This document shows, one piece after another, positions 1-11,065 of a stretch of 64,000 nucleotides of DNA (its first letter is position 1; each line of letters starts with the position of its first letter). The translations under genes and the position numbers were made by a program. The notes under the pieces are model-generated. The model had not been told where the DNA came from, did no database searches, and saw nothing but the letters and a program-made list of their open reading frames with translations. This DNA is from Kryptolebias marmoratus (lineage: Eukaryota; Chordata; Actinopteri; Cyprinodontiformes; Rivulidae), in NCBI RefSeq assembly GCF_001649575.2, contig NC_051434.1, positions 17,570,346 through 17,634,345 of the forward strand. Reading direction: 5' to 3'.

Positions 1-125
1 ACCATAAAGGACATTTCATTGCAAAGCTGGGCTTTGGTCCCCATAAGGACTACTGGTTTTAATAAGGTAGGTGATTATACCAGAAAAGGTCTTAAAAGGT
101 AACAAAACGAGTACACACACACACT
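1..125 (+). repeat. Family F interspersed repeat, partial
   Basis: The opening bases carry a block (CCCCATAAGGACTACTGG, then AAAAGGT...AAAAGGTAACAAAA and a short CA run) that recurs at 36690-36770 in the same orientation and at 37060-37235 in reverse. The family is cut by the window edge. I recall similar 'ccttatggggacc' repeats in many fish genomes but cannot assign a class. Confidence 0.5.
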
Positions 126-126
126 A

Positions 127-2950
127 CTTTTTCTACCCACTTTCATGCTGTATCTGTGAGGCGGGCTGCATCTGTAATTGGGTTATTCGTCTCTTCACCG
201 GTCTGATGCACTGAGACACACATGCTCTCATGGACTCGAGGACACACACACACACAGTCTATACACACATACAAACACACGCACACTGCTTTAATATGCG
301 GGCATGTTTTTGTACAAATTGTTGCTGAGGTAGGAGATGTGCAGTCATCCGTGAGTTCATTCAGGCCTGTAAGGGAATGCAGAAACTGGGTTTGATTGGA
401 TTCACAAACTGATATAAGAGACAACATGAACATTTATAGAACCACTCTAAGTGTATTCTGTTCTGTTAAACTCTCTTAAAGCAGAACTTTAAAATCTTTC
501 CAAACCAATAAACCTGAGCTCATCTGATGAGGTATTGTGACTACATACAGTGCATTTTTTCCAGACTCATGGGACACAAATACATATGGACAGACAAACA
601 CACAACACGATTTTAATGATGAAAGGACATCTTTTCAGAAGATACAAAAAAATGAACCCACATGCAAGCTTGAGCCCCCCTGTGTCCTTCAGCCCTTTTC
701 TGTGTCACTCCCCCACAAACACCAGTGAGGTGACCCTGTTTTAATGTGAGTTGAAAAGGTCGCTCCAGTCCTGTCCACTGATTCAGAAAGGCCCTCCTAG
801 GCCTATATGCATGGCCGCGCTTAAGTGTAATACCTCCAGACACTGGGTACATTCAGTGTTTACGCTACTGACACATCTCTGTGTTTCACACACATACACA
901 CAAACATGTTAAAATAGGAAGGAAGGTAAAAACACAAAATCGAAGGCAATAGCATGCACGAGTGGGTGTCAAACCTACCAGTTTGAGAACTTGTTTGAAA
1001 TCATCTCAGCACAATAAACCTCACGATGTGACGGACCGTCCTCTAGATTTGTGTTTACAGTTAATGAGGAGGAAGAGAGAGGAAAATGGGGCAAATGCAA
1101 ACTGAGCTAAGATGTGATGTTAGGTGCCAAAAATAAAAATAAATAACTTGAAGAAGATGAAAAAACAAAAATCCCAGCAAGCACTTGATGGATGGCAGCA
1201 CACTGTACCAGGGAGGTGGCCATGCTCAACCCATTAGGCATGTATGATGTTCCTGCAACTAGAACAGATTTGGAGACTGTTTTAAATTCATATCAGCAGG
1301 GCGTTTAGCTCCTGATCTGAGGAAATGATGCTTGCAGCATGGACACCTGCAGGTTTCTGCAACTTTCATATTTGCTGCGTGTTTACATGGATTTGCCGCT
1401 CGCCGTCATGTCAACACGTTTCATTATGCATCACAGTCCGTCCATGAAATCCTGGACTGCCTGCTTTGATTCCCCACGCTCCTGTGTTGCAATAACAGTG
1501 AGACAGAATGCACATGTCACGTCTGTGTCCTGTGGCGTTGATGGTGGCTGTACAGTGCGCTGGGAGCATTAGTATGTATTAGCTGGCAGATGGGCTGCAG
1601 TGCTCCCCTGTTGCTCCCTGTAATGATGAGCCATGTTCCTGTTTATCAGACAGGACACACTCAACTCTCCCCTCATCTGCTTTTGTCTCAATCATCCATT
1701 CTTCTTCTTCCTTCTGTCTTTATTTCTCATTGTATGCCACGTGTACTGTCTGCTTTGATTTGCCCCACTGGTAAAGATTTCTCCCCCAAAGGAATGTGTC
1801 CGTCTTTACCTTCAAACACAATCATCATACATACATACGTGTGCACATGGAAGCTTCAAATGTGGCTTTGGTTGCACGACAGCTTTGTAGCACTCTCGGG
1901 GAAAGCCAGGACTATGCCAACAACATGGTACGGTGCGTTAATTATCACCCGCTCTTGATGCGTCGCGCCAATATCTGTCCCCCAAGGTAAGTGACAAAGT
2001 CTGTGCAGTTGTGATACACAGATGGTTTACTTGTCTTAAGAATTACAATGAAGATGCCAGTGAAAGCTTCACTGGTTCAGTTATGATGTTCTGTTGCTAA
2101 ATCTCTCCCATGGAGCAAAATGATCGACAAGTTGTTGGCAGTTAGGAGCTTTCAAGAGCTAACTTTTATACTGTCAGTTTCTTTTTCTAGCAGTTTATAA
2201 AGAGAGGTTTTTGTCTGTGTTCTTATGTGGAGTACTTATGAGTAATGTGTATCTTAGCTGTGTAAATAGCAGTCTGAGTAATCTCAGTTTGGTGAATCAT
2301 GAGGAATTTTCATGGAAAAATCCGCTGCATAGAAAAGGGGTATTTAATAGTGATTTGGTGTCATTTAAATCAAACTCTAAAATTTTAAATCATCCAAATC
2401 AAATGTTATGTAAAAATATTTTTACAAACTATTTTTATGCTGTTGTTTCTTTCTCACCCAAACATCATACCCTGTTGCTACACTCAGTTGTATGAACAAA
2501 ACGTCTTCTCACTGTATACTGCTGCTGATCGGCGGTGACTCATTATTTCGACATAAAGTTTATTCTCAAAACGAACAACTCCAGACAGTAAAAATGAGTG
2601 ATTACAATGGCACGCCATAATCAGTACCTATATGGGTGGATATAAGCTTTCAGACTGCAGGAGACCAATTCACGGTCCTTAGTCCTTATAACCATTTTAC
2701 ACAGTTTGCCTTTTTCTTGTTTGCTTGTTTTAACACTCTGTGTTACTGTGGTAGTTTATTCTTCTCATAACTACATTTATTGGGTCTTGTTCAGCTTTTG
2801 CTTCAGAGTAGGTGCTTTCTTGGTTTAATAGAGATTCCTAAGTGACATACATAGAGGATGTGATAAGACCATACTAGAAATGTGAAGAGTAACCATTTTG
2901 TACCAATTCATAGACGTTTGCAATACAACTCCATCTGTAGAGCAGCCATA
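127..2950. other. Unassigned intergenic DNA
   Basis: No repeat family or gene was recognised. It contains short CA-rich patches near 240-290 and 890-905. A frame open at 1796-1990 ends at a consensus-like splice donor (CCCCCAAG|GTAAGT around 1984-1990). That is weak evidence of an exon and is reported as a finding, not called as a gene. Confidence 0.5.
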
Positions 2951-2952
2951 TG

Positions 2953-3325
2953 TTCATGCACCGATAAAATCCCATCCGGTTAATACTTAAATGAAAAGTT
3001 TGTAATTTCTATAAGCATCCATTATAAAAAAAACATAGCAAAAAAAAGTTACAAAGAAACCTGTAGATATGTCTGTGTAGTAGTAACGATAGTAACAAAT
3101 ACCTGGAAACGATGCGTCTCCCCGATCATTTATATCAACTGCACTGAACCCCAGTGTGTTGAATCAAACTCATATTGAATTGCACTGTATTATGATTAGA
3201 GACTGAACTGTATCACATATTTGTTTTCATGGTGCTCATGTATCTTTAATAAAATGAATTTTTGTCAGTGTATCAAGGTATGTATCACATCAATTACATA
3301 CAGAACACAGATGCACAACCCTAGT
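2953..3325 (+). repeat. Family D degenerate hAT-like repeat, copy 1
   Basis: The block starting CATGCACCGATAAAATCCC and the later GTGTTGAATCAAA...TGTATTATGATTAGAG...TGTATCA segment match, in the same order, 17285-18500 and 30935-31230. Runs of 'gcattgaat' and 'tgtatca' near the ends are typical of old fish hAT elements whose termini read like repeated GATTC/GTATC motifs. The class is by recall and the boundaries are approximate. Confidence 0.4.
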
Positions 3326-4647
3326 CCATATTTAAACGTTTGTTAATTAGCCAAGCAAACTAAACACTCTTCCACTATTAAAACTGCATTTACATTGCTA
3401 AAGAAGAAGTTCTGCTACAATGGGCTCTTTTTTGAAATTGTGCAGCGTAAGGTAGACTGAACTGCCATGAGTTTTGGGTACTCTAACTCTTTCTTATGAA
3501 TGTTTTTGCACTTTTTCACATTCTGCTTTAGAAGTTAAACTAAAGACCCACAACACACAACTCCAACTATGGCAACCTTCATTGTTGTTGTTATTGGTGA
3601 ATGTCAGATGCAAAAGTAATGTGACCACTTGTTGGTCAGAGAGACTTGCTATGTACATGTAGTAACATGATCAATGTTTGTGTGACAAAGTAAACAATTG
3701 CCCCATGCAAAATTAATGAGATGTGACAAATAGTTTCTACTGAGCTCAGTAATACATTTAACAAAATGTTAAGCTTGAATTGTAAATGTCAGAAATTTGT
3801 TCATGAATGGGTCCTTCTCTGAACAGCTGTTAGCTTGAATCCCACATGAAAGTTTCTCTCTGATTCTCAAAAAAAAAGAAAATTAAAACCTTAATTCTGT
3901 CAGGTTAAACAACTTAGAAAAATATAAATAGTTTCTGTACAACTGATGTTCTGATTTAATGTAATATAATATTCATTTTTTTGACATCAGTGTGGTGTCA
4001 AAAGATATGTTTTATTACATATTTTAAACACTGACACCAGGATGATACATATATACATACATGCATCTCACACCAGTTCTGATGTGACATACAGGTGTTT
4101 GTATAAACAGAACATGGGGAATGCCAGTTTGAATAAAGGGTTAGGGTTATGTTAACTTTTAATGGGGAGAAATCTAAATAATATATATTAAGTAGAAAAA
4201 TAAAATGACTGTGGCCTTCTAAAGATGGACTAAAATACTGATTCACTTCAGATTTTTTAAAAACAAATAGAGAACAGCTGTGTTATATAACGTGTTTGAT
4301 GTATTTTGCGCATGAATGTAATTTATGAGGAGAAACAAAAGGACAACTTTCCCTCAGAATGTTCAGGATCCAATGAGGCTCTGTCAACAAAAGTAATTAC
4401 AAAATGCTCTCACTTGCATAAAGATTGACATTGCAAATGACTTGCCATGCAATTTTCATTACAAACATAAATTTGTATTTAAATGATCAGTGGTGCAAAA
4501 ACTACTAACGTAAATGGTATGTACTGTAGATTCTGTAGAAGTTATTTTTCATCATAAACTGCTATAATAAATTTTCACAATGTAGTTATTATGGCTAAAA
4601 CTTGTCATAACAATAAAATATAAAAAAAAATCTGAGTGGGAAATCTT

Positions 4648-4648
<1 letters not shown>
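3326..4648. other. Unassigned AT-rich DNA
   Basis: I see no gene, RNA or recognised repeat here. There are short A-runs and no long open frame with protein-like composition. Confidence 0.5.

Positions 4649-4715
<67 letters not shown>
4649..4715. repeat. Compound (CA)n(TA)n microsatellite
   Basis: About 17 CA units run directly into about 15 TA units. The perfect CA-to-TA compound is typical of fish microsatellites and is likely length-polymorphic. Confidence 0.97.
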
Positions 4716-4719
<4 letters not shown>

Positions 4720-7700
4720 GTAACTGTGAAATAGTTTTCATGTAAAAAGTCTAATTATACATATTATGATTTTATATTCTGTTGTTTCTTGGTTTTCTGC
4801 TGTTTTTTTCATAACTGTTCTATGTCACCATGTCCTTAGTGAATGGGAGGATACATGTCTAGAGTACAAGAAAGACACAAACCTCAATAAGGGGATTTGA
4901 TGACTCAATTAGAGTATGAATGGCATTTTACCATCTTGGTTTGGTTCCACCTGTTCCCTTATAGGTAAGGTTCACTGCCCCACAAATAAACACAGTTGCA
5001 CTTCCTATGGTCATACATTTGTATCCAGTTGTAGGATGATAATGACACCATTCAGATGGCACAATGGCTACCTGAATGGTTTGACATGACAGTGATGTAA
5101 ATCCTATCATCTGGGCTTCCCAGTTTTACTAGATCCAAACCATACAGAGTAGGCTACCTATGGGAAAAGCTGGACCAGCATACAGTATAAGAGACGGTCA
5201 CTAGCATCAGTGCTATTAGAATATACTGGTGAATGTGTCAGTCTTCTAAGGCAATGTAATCCTAGTAAGTTCAACTGAAGGGCTTTTTTGTAGACATTTC
5301 TCAAATCAGATCAAAAAGTGTAGAGTTCCAAGCTTTTAAACTGCAGTAAGTTGTTCCATATAAGGAACTGAACTCACTTGCTAATCATTCTCCCTCGCCT
5401 CCCTCTTGATGCTTGTTAAGGTCTTTGTTAGCCTGGTTTACACGACAGATGTTTTGGTCACATGTATGAAGGTGCAAATTGGTGTAAAACTGTTTCTGGA
5501 TTAGAATCAACATTGCAATGTATGTAGGGGAAAGTTGAAACCTGAGACCTTCTCTTTTTAATGTTTATCTTTCCCATTTGACAAAATGGCTTTTATTACA
5601 CCTTTCTCAAACCACCTAATTTAACAGACCAAAATTTGTTCATTACTGTCCTCAAGAGAGTGACCCTTATCCTTAAGATAGGTTTACCACTGTGTCTTGA
5701 CCTGCAGAGCTTGCTCTCATGTGTTGTGTCATGCATTTGTGTAGATGTTGTTTAGTTTTTCCTGTATAAAGGTCAGAAAACTCCTGTTTGTGCTGAACTG
5801 CATACACAACATCCAGCTGCTTTCAACTGAACTTACAAAGACTACCATTAGAAATGCTGTCAAGTTACAGCAAAGCTAATATGAATGCTTGTTGTGTTCC
5901 AGCATCTTACAAAGTCACCATATGTTGATTTTTCCTTCATTTGTCACCTGTCTTTGCATGTTTACATGATTTTTTTCACATTTCATTTCCCTGCGGGCCT
6001 GCACACAATGCTGTGAAAGCATCTTTTTGTCCTTACATGCACATGTGTCATAATCTTACACTCCTTCGTCTCAGACAACCTGACACCAGAACAAATGTGC
6101 ACTGATGCACACACATTTCCTCAATCTTCACCCTCTTGACCTTCGTCAGCAACCTACTCGGCAGGTTCGCTCTTCTTTCCTTAGTTTAAGCAAAAGGTAA
6201 ACAGCCCAGCCTTGAGTGATTATCCAGAAAATATCCTGACATACTTCCGCAGGCTATGCTTGACACACCACATAGAGCTGAACCCATGGCTCAAACCTCT
6301 CCACCATGACAAACAAACACGCCACCCTGAAGGCTCTCACTTCTAAGCACCCGCACTGCTTTACGGGAGCTATAAGTGGCCTAGTAACGAGTGTGTGATG
6401 CTACTACAGCAATATTCAGCAACAAAACATGCCATTGTAGACAGTGGGGAAGAAACAGACCGTCAGTTATGACAGCAGAGCTAAATTAGCATCATACAGA
6501 GACAGATGGTGGATGTAGCTGCAGGTTTAAACATATGGACGTGCAAAAGCGCAACGATTGGCCATCAATTCAAACACAACCTGTACTGTGCTTTCTGCTT
6601 GTACATAATAGCCTGCATGCATACACACACAAAGACACACACGCATGCATGAAAACACATACATACATACATACAGCCGCCGTCTGTCACTTCTGTCATG
6701 AATGCCTTAGGGTGCTTGTACAGATGATGCAATAATGTCATATTATAGATCTGAGTAATAAATGTAGGACGTACAAGCTCATATTTTTGTTTCAACTCTG
6801 TAAAAAACACACATGAGAGCTGCTATATAAAACTAGTGATGTGATACATAATAATAATTTTAGATAATCTGAAAATTGAAGTTAAAAATGATTTGGATTT
6901 GAAGCCTTTAAAATCTTAAAAGTTTCCTTTCCCTCGTTCCATCCTTTCCCCCCCATTTTCTCTGCCTTAAAGGTGTAATTGAAGGGAAGTGATTTAAACC
7001 AAGGAGCATGTCCATGATTGACACAAAAGCATGCACCCCCATGCCTTTCCCTCAGCATGACTTACTCTCACACAGAGCCACATACACTTACTCACCATTA
7101 AACACACAGAACCTATATGTGTCACTACGCTTGAGTGCTCACGCCACACCTTCGACATATACAGCGCGAGTTGGGAGTGTGATGGGCTTCACGGTTGGCA
7201 TGATGAGTTTGGCATCTATAGGTGGTGCAGCTAAATGGCAGGGATGTTGTCGACTGGCGCAAATGTTCCCAAGCAGCATCTCCAGCCAAGATGCCTGAGA
7301 CTCTTGCTGTGGACCTGGAGACAATGTCTTCGCCTGAGGCGTAGAAAGATAGGGTGGCGTTTTGGGTCTGATGGCAAAGTTCCTCAACGTCACACACTAG
7401 CACACCGCCACAGGGTTGTGGAAAGGATCTGACATTTCTCGCAGCGCTGTAGGTATCTGAATGCATCAGAATCCACACCAAGAGCCATGACATGTACATG
7501 ACAAGAAGTGGGTGTTGGCTGACGGATGAAAGAATGGGAACAGGGGATGTAGAGTAGGATAAAGCCAGAAAAACTCGGTTTACTTAGCTTTTTTTATTGG
7601 CTGGAACAGAATTTACCAACCTTTAAAGTGCTGCCATAAAACCTCATGACCTAAATTCAAGCGGCACATGCAACACATCAAAGTAGGAGGCCTTAAGTTG

Positions 7701-8550
7701 TCAATATCTAAAGCAGATGAAGATGCAGATGAGATGTCTGGGGTGGCATAAATAATGCATCTGTTGAACTGATGGATTATAATCAATATCTTTGTAGAGT
7801 TCAGGCAACTCTTATATTGAAAGATGTAAGCTTTTAAATTCAGGTTTGATGATTACAAGAGTATTATATCTAAACATTAGTGGGAGATTTACACAAATGT
7901 AAATACACAATTTTTAACTTTTCTGTTTTTAAGTGGATGCTTGTAGAAACAAACCTGCTTCCAGAGTTTTTACTGAATAAGTAAATTCATCATAATTTAA
8001 CAGTGCAAAAGCATAAACAAACCGAGGCATTTAGAGTTAATCCCAAAACTGTACTGGTTCACGACTGCTCTACCAATCCATTCACATCATCTACTTCTGT
8101 CTCCATGAGTCAGTACAAATCAGTTACATCACCAATTTAAGTAAATACTGCAATTATAAAATTATAGAAATTTGAAAAGACTAGTATTTTTTTAAACACA
8201 ACACTACGAGCTGTTATAGCCTCACAAAATGTTGATTATGATGAGGGCATAACCCTTTGGTAAATTTAGTTTAGCTGTTGGTTGTATTTTATTAAGATAC
8301 AGAACACTGGCTCCAGGCATTTCATTTCATTCATTTCCTAATAGTCATAAAAAGGAAACAAAACCCAACATTCCCTACATTTGATTTTGTTCTTTTGTTT
8401 TCCTGAGATATAATGTTTCCTACTATTATACTAGAAGTTACAACTATTGACATGTCACTCTTGTATAACTAAACTTGAATCTGAAAATGCTTGATCTAAT
8501 GCTAAACATCACCGACTGCTTGATGGGAAAGGTCCTACATTGGGAACATT
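4716..8550. other. Unassigned intergenic DNA with a CATA tract and a GC-richer island
   Basis: The stretch is mostly AT-rich with no recognised repeat. A short (CATA)n tract lies at 6655-6676 inside CA-rich sequence. Between about 7125 and 7450 the sequence is less AT-rich, has more CpG and is open in several frames on both strands. On the minus strand an 84-residue frame (7393 to 7139) is followed by a GTGAGC donor-like site. I do not recognise its protein, so it is not called as a gene. Confidence 0.45.
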
Positions 8551-8742
8551 AATTTATCTATCGATTTTCTTTACCCTCTTCTCCTTTCTGGGTCACAGGG
8601 ACCTGGTGCCTATCTCCAGCAGACACTGTGCAAGTGGCACGGGACACCCTGGACAGATCGTAAGTCCATTACAGGGACATATAGAGACAAACAAGCATTC
8701 ACCCTTTCACTCACACCTTGGGACAGTTTAGAGTTACGTTTG
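8551..8742 (-). repeat. Family E tRNA-derived SINE, 3' half
   Basis: Read on the minus strand this is the tail half of a family seen seven times here: GACAGTTT..., 'ggacacc', 'ccagcagacactgtgcaag', 'ggcaccaggtccctgtgacc' and a 3' end near AAAATCGATAGAT. Longer copies carry a tRNA-like head (A box GCAGTGGTTAG at 45301). This copy lacks the head. Divergence is moderate. Confidence 0.75.
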
Positions 8743-8912
8743 GAACAGAAACATCAAAAATGTATTTCCCACAGAAATCATATGACAACTTTTGTCTTTT
8801 CAAAAGCACTGTGTTAGAAAATGACTGTCTTCTAAATTTGGTCCTACATACAGCAGAGAACAAACCTTTTTGTTTGCTAAAGGTTCAATTATCCAAATCA
8901 TATAGTGACTAG

Positions 8913-9524
8913 GTGTCACGATGTGGTGAGAGCGTGGCGAACCCAATTCGCAGACTCATAATTGAAAAACAAAAAGATTTATTTTTAAATAACAAAACTG
9001 CAAACAAAAAGCTGACGTGGCAGCAAAACTAACTATAACAAAAATCCAGGTAGTTAACAAAGGCGGGACAAGGCGAGGCAAAAACAGAGAGGGACCAGAG
9101 ACCAGACTAGAAACTAACATGAACAAACAACAATGAATCGGCAGAGAGGTGGAGAGGAAGACCAAGTTTTAAAGCAGAGGGTGATGAGGAGAAGTGGGAA
9201 CAGGTGTGTGATTAGGAGTGAAGACAGCTGGAGATGGGTGTGACAAGAAACCAGAAAACTGCTGAGCGGAGGACAGGTGAATGATGACNAGTTTTAAAGC
9301 AGAGGGTGATGAGGAGAAGTGGGAACAGGTGTGTGATTTGGAGTGAAGACAGCTGGACATGGGTGTGACAAGAAACCAGAAAACTGCTGAGCGGAGGACA
9401 GGTGAATGATGACAACACAGAACCAAAGCATAAAGAAGACAAAACAATATCAAGACAAGGACAAAAAACAGCAAATACAAGAAAACCCTAAATCAAAACA
9501 GAACAAAACCCAGACACATGACAC
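8913..9524 (-). mobile_element. Family B LTR-like element, near full length, with assembly duplication
   Basis: The reverse complement matches 16133-16606 along most of its length, including the shared core TGCTGCCACGTCAGC, a following AATAAA and a GAGTCTGC...GGGTTC block. The unit begins TGTCA and ends TGACA, as LTRs of retrotransposons do. It is flanked by CTAGG and CAAGG, a possible 5-bp target duplication. No internal coding region or second unit is present, so a solo LTR is the best reading; a non-autonomous DNA element is the alternative. A 124-base stretch occurs twice around one N at 9289 (listed separately). Removing one copy gives about 487 bases, close to the length of the copy at 16133. 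Confidence 0.6.
9165..9413. other. Near-identical 124-base tandem copies separated by a single N
   Basis: 9165-9288 and 9290-9413 are the same 124 bases with only two visible substitutions (attagg/atttgg and ggagat/ggacat), joined by the only ambiguous base in the window. This is what two overlapping contig ends joined without merging would look like, possibly two haplotypes. Confidence 0.85.
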
Positions 9525-9987
9525 AAGGAAGACAAAGTTAGCTCCTCTGTCAAACTGCAAAATCAGAGGAGTATTAAACCACTATCACTGACATGATATT
9601 CATATGTTAGATCAAAAATGCAGCAGGACATGAATCCTCTACAAGTTTGGATTGGTCGAGCAGGAAAATATATGTGTTGCTATTCTTGTTCAATAGTCTA
9701 AAACAGTTTGTTGAAAAAAAGGCAAATATGTCTACAGTGCACACTTACATAAGTCAACTTAGGGAAAAAAGACTTCTTTCTTAAAATGAGAAACCCTTTT
9801 GTCACAGCTAATGGATAGAAAAATAAACACAACATTATTTGCTCAGCAAGATAAAATGTCTCACGTTAAATATTAACATGAAAGTGAGAACATGGTTTGG
9901 GATGCAGAATGTGCAAAGGTTAAAATAATAGTAGAAGTTGAATGGTTAGAGCAAAATTTATCATAAATTAAACTAACATGTATTGAA

Positions 9988-10270
9988 GGAATGCATGTTG
10001 CCTGCTGCCTTGAATGTCAAAGTTTTAAACAAAGATCTCATGCCATCTATTAGCAGATTGAATATGTGTTGGGGATGATGCTTAGTTGCAAACCCACCTA
10101 AATTTAGTTCAATACTTGTTAAATGTTTCAATTATAACCATTTTGTATTTGGTAGTTTTGATTAGCTATGTAGGCCATCTTGAGTTTCAATAAAATCTGT
10201 TCACTGCTTTACATGATATTTTGCTAATAAACAAACACGCACAAAGGCAATAACATAATCGCCCACCATT
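9988..10270 (+). repeat. Family A repeat, copy 1
   Basis: It starts GGAATGCATGTTGCCTGC, continues GTCAAAGTTTTAAACAAAG, then the family's core GATTAGCTATG..GGCCATCTTGA, and ends GATATTTTGCTAATAAACAAAC followed by ATAATCGCCCACC. The same order of blocks is found at 32091, 43036, 47461 and, inverted, at 33675, 41380 and 48085. No coding capacity is visible and the class is unknown. Confidence 0.75.
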
Positions 10271-10337
10271 CATGACAACAAACAATAATAATTGTTTCAA
10301 GACACATTTGCTGCATTTAAGTATTCTCAATTTTTGT

Positions 10338-10392
10338 TTAACTCTCCTGAAGCCCTTGTAACTTCAGGTCCATTTGACTCTGGGAGGGTTAA
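10338..10392 (-). mobile_element. Family C TTAA-bounded miniature element, short copy
   Basis: Bounded by TTAA on both sides, with ends CTCTCCTGAAGCCC and GGGAGGG matching, in reverse orientation, the element at 56661-56751. It is about 36 bases shorter. The longer copies contain two near-direct repeats (GAAGCCCTCGTAACT and GAAGCCCTTGTAACTT on the minus strand) and this one has a single copy, as expected from a deletion between them. TTAA targets with CCCT ends point to piggyBac mobilisation. Confidence 0.6.
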
Positions 10393-10502
10393 GTATGAGC
10401 ATGTAAACAATTGATTGATTATTCTCTAATGATCCACCCAGTAATGGGAAACTGATTTCAGTTTGGTGGCATATTATTGAGCACAAGTTAAATGAGCATG
10501 TG

Positions 10503-10640
10503 TCTCATTTGTCTCTATGTGTCCCTATGATAGACTTGTGACATGTCCAGGGTGTCCCCCGCCTCTTGCACACTGACTGCTGTAGATAGGCACCAGCTCC
10601 TCACGAGAAGAAGACGTGGGAAAGGAAAACGCATGGATGG
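10503..10640 (+). repeat. Family E SINE, 3' half
   Basis: The motifs TCTCTATGTG, CCAGGGTGTCCCCCGCC and GGCACCAGCTCC, and a tail ending GCATGGATGG, match the other family E copies. It lies just beside a reverse-transcriptase fragment on the opposite strand. The tRNA-like head is missing. Confidence 0.75.
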
Positions 10641-10682
10641 AAATTACGAAAGGAAAGAAAACAAAGTCATGGCTTGAAAACA

Positions 10683-11051
10683 CCAAGAAGTGTAATCCCT
10701 TAATTTTTGAAACCCTCTCTGCCCCCCCTTTGTAAAATAGAGCCCACCATCCAATCTGCCACTCTACATATGTTGTTTCGGTCCTCCATGAAACATTGAA
10801 GAGGCATGTCAACAGTGACAGCCACAAATGTCCAGAGGCTTTAGCATCTCAGGGTGAGTCTCATCCACTCTTAGTGCACTGTTGCAGGTGAGCTTTTTAC
10901 CTACCACAGCAGCCTCTGCCACGGTAATGGACCAGGCTTCGCCATGGTCCTCAGACTCTGCCTCCTCAAAGGTGGGCATAGTGACCAGATTAATTTGATC
11001 CTCAAAGTGTTTCTCCCCTGTCTGACAAGGGATGTCACCGTTTGTCACCAT
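10683..11051 (-). pseudogene. Non-LTR retrotransposon reverse-transcriptase fragment, frameshifted
   Basis: Two overlapping minus-strand frames give one protein trace. The first (11051-10809) has HFEDQINLVTMPTFEEAE, then ITVAEAAVVGKKL and VDETHPEMLKPLD. The second (from 10827 down to about 10683) continues LLTCLFNVSWR and VEWQIGWWALFYKGG. From recall this matches the 'FEDLLN...VDEIRPE.LK.LD...LF..AW...VP..W..G...PI.KKGD' region ahead of and into the RT domain of fish retrotransposon ORF2. The polymerase palm motif (FADD-like) is not present, so the piece is truncated on both sides, and one frame change near 10815 breaks it. The clade is uncertain (L2/Rex1-like or RTE-like). It is dead as a coding unit and is possibly the same family as 28935-29556. 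Confidence 0.7.
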
Positions 11052-11065
11052 TCAGATCCACTGTC

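Noticed and set aside
9169..9480. Minus-strand frame with an X and internal repeat
   Set aside because: It is produced by the duplicated 124-base block around the N within a family B unit, so it is not a protein.
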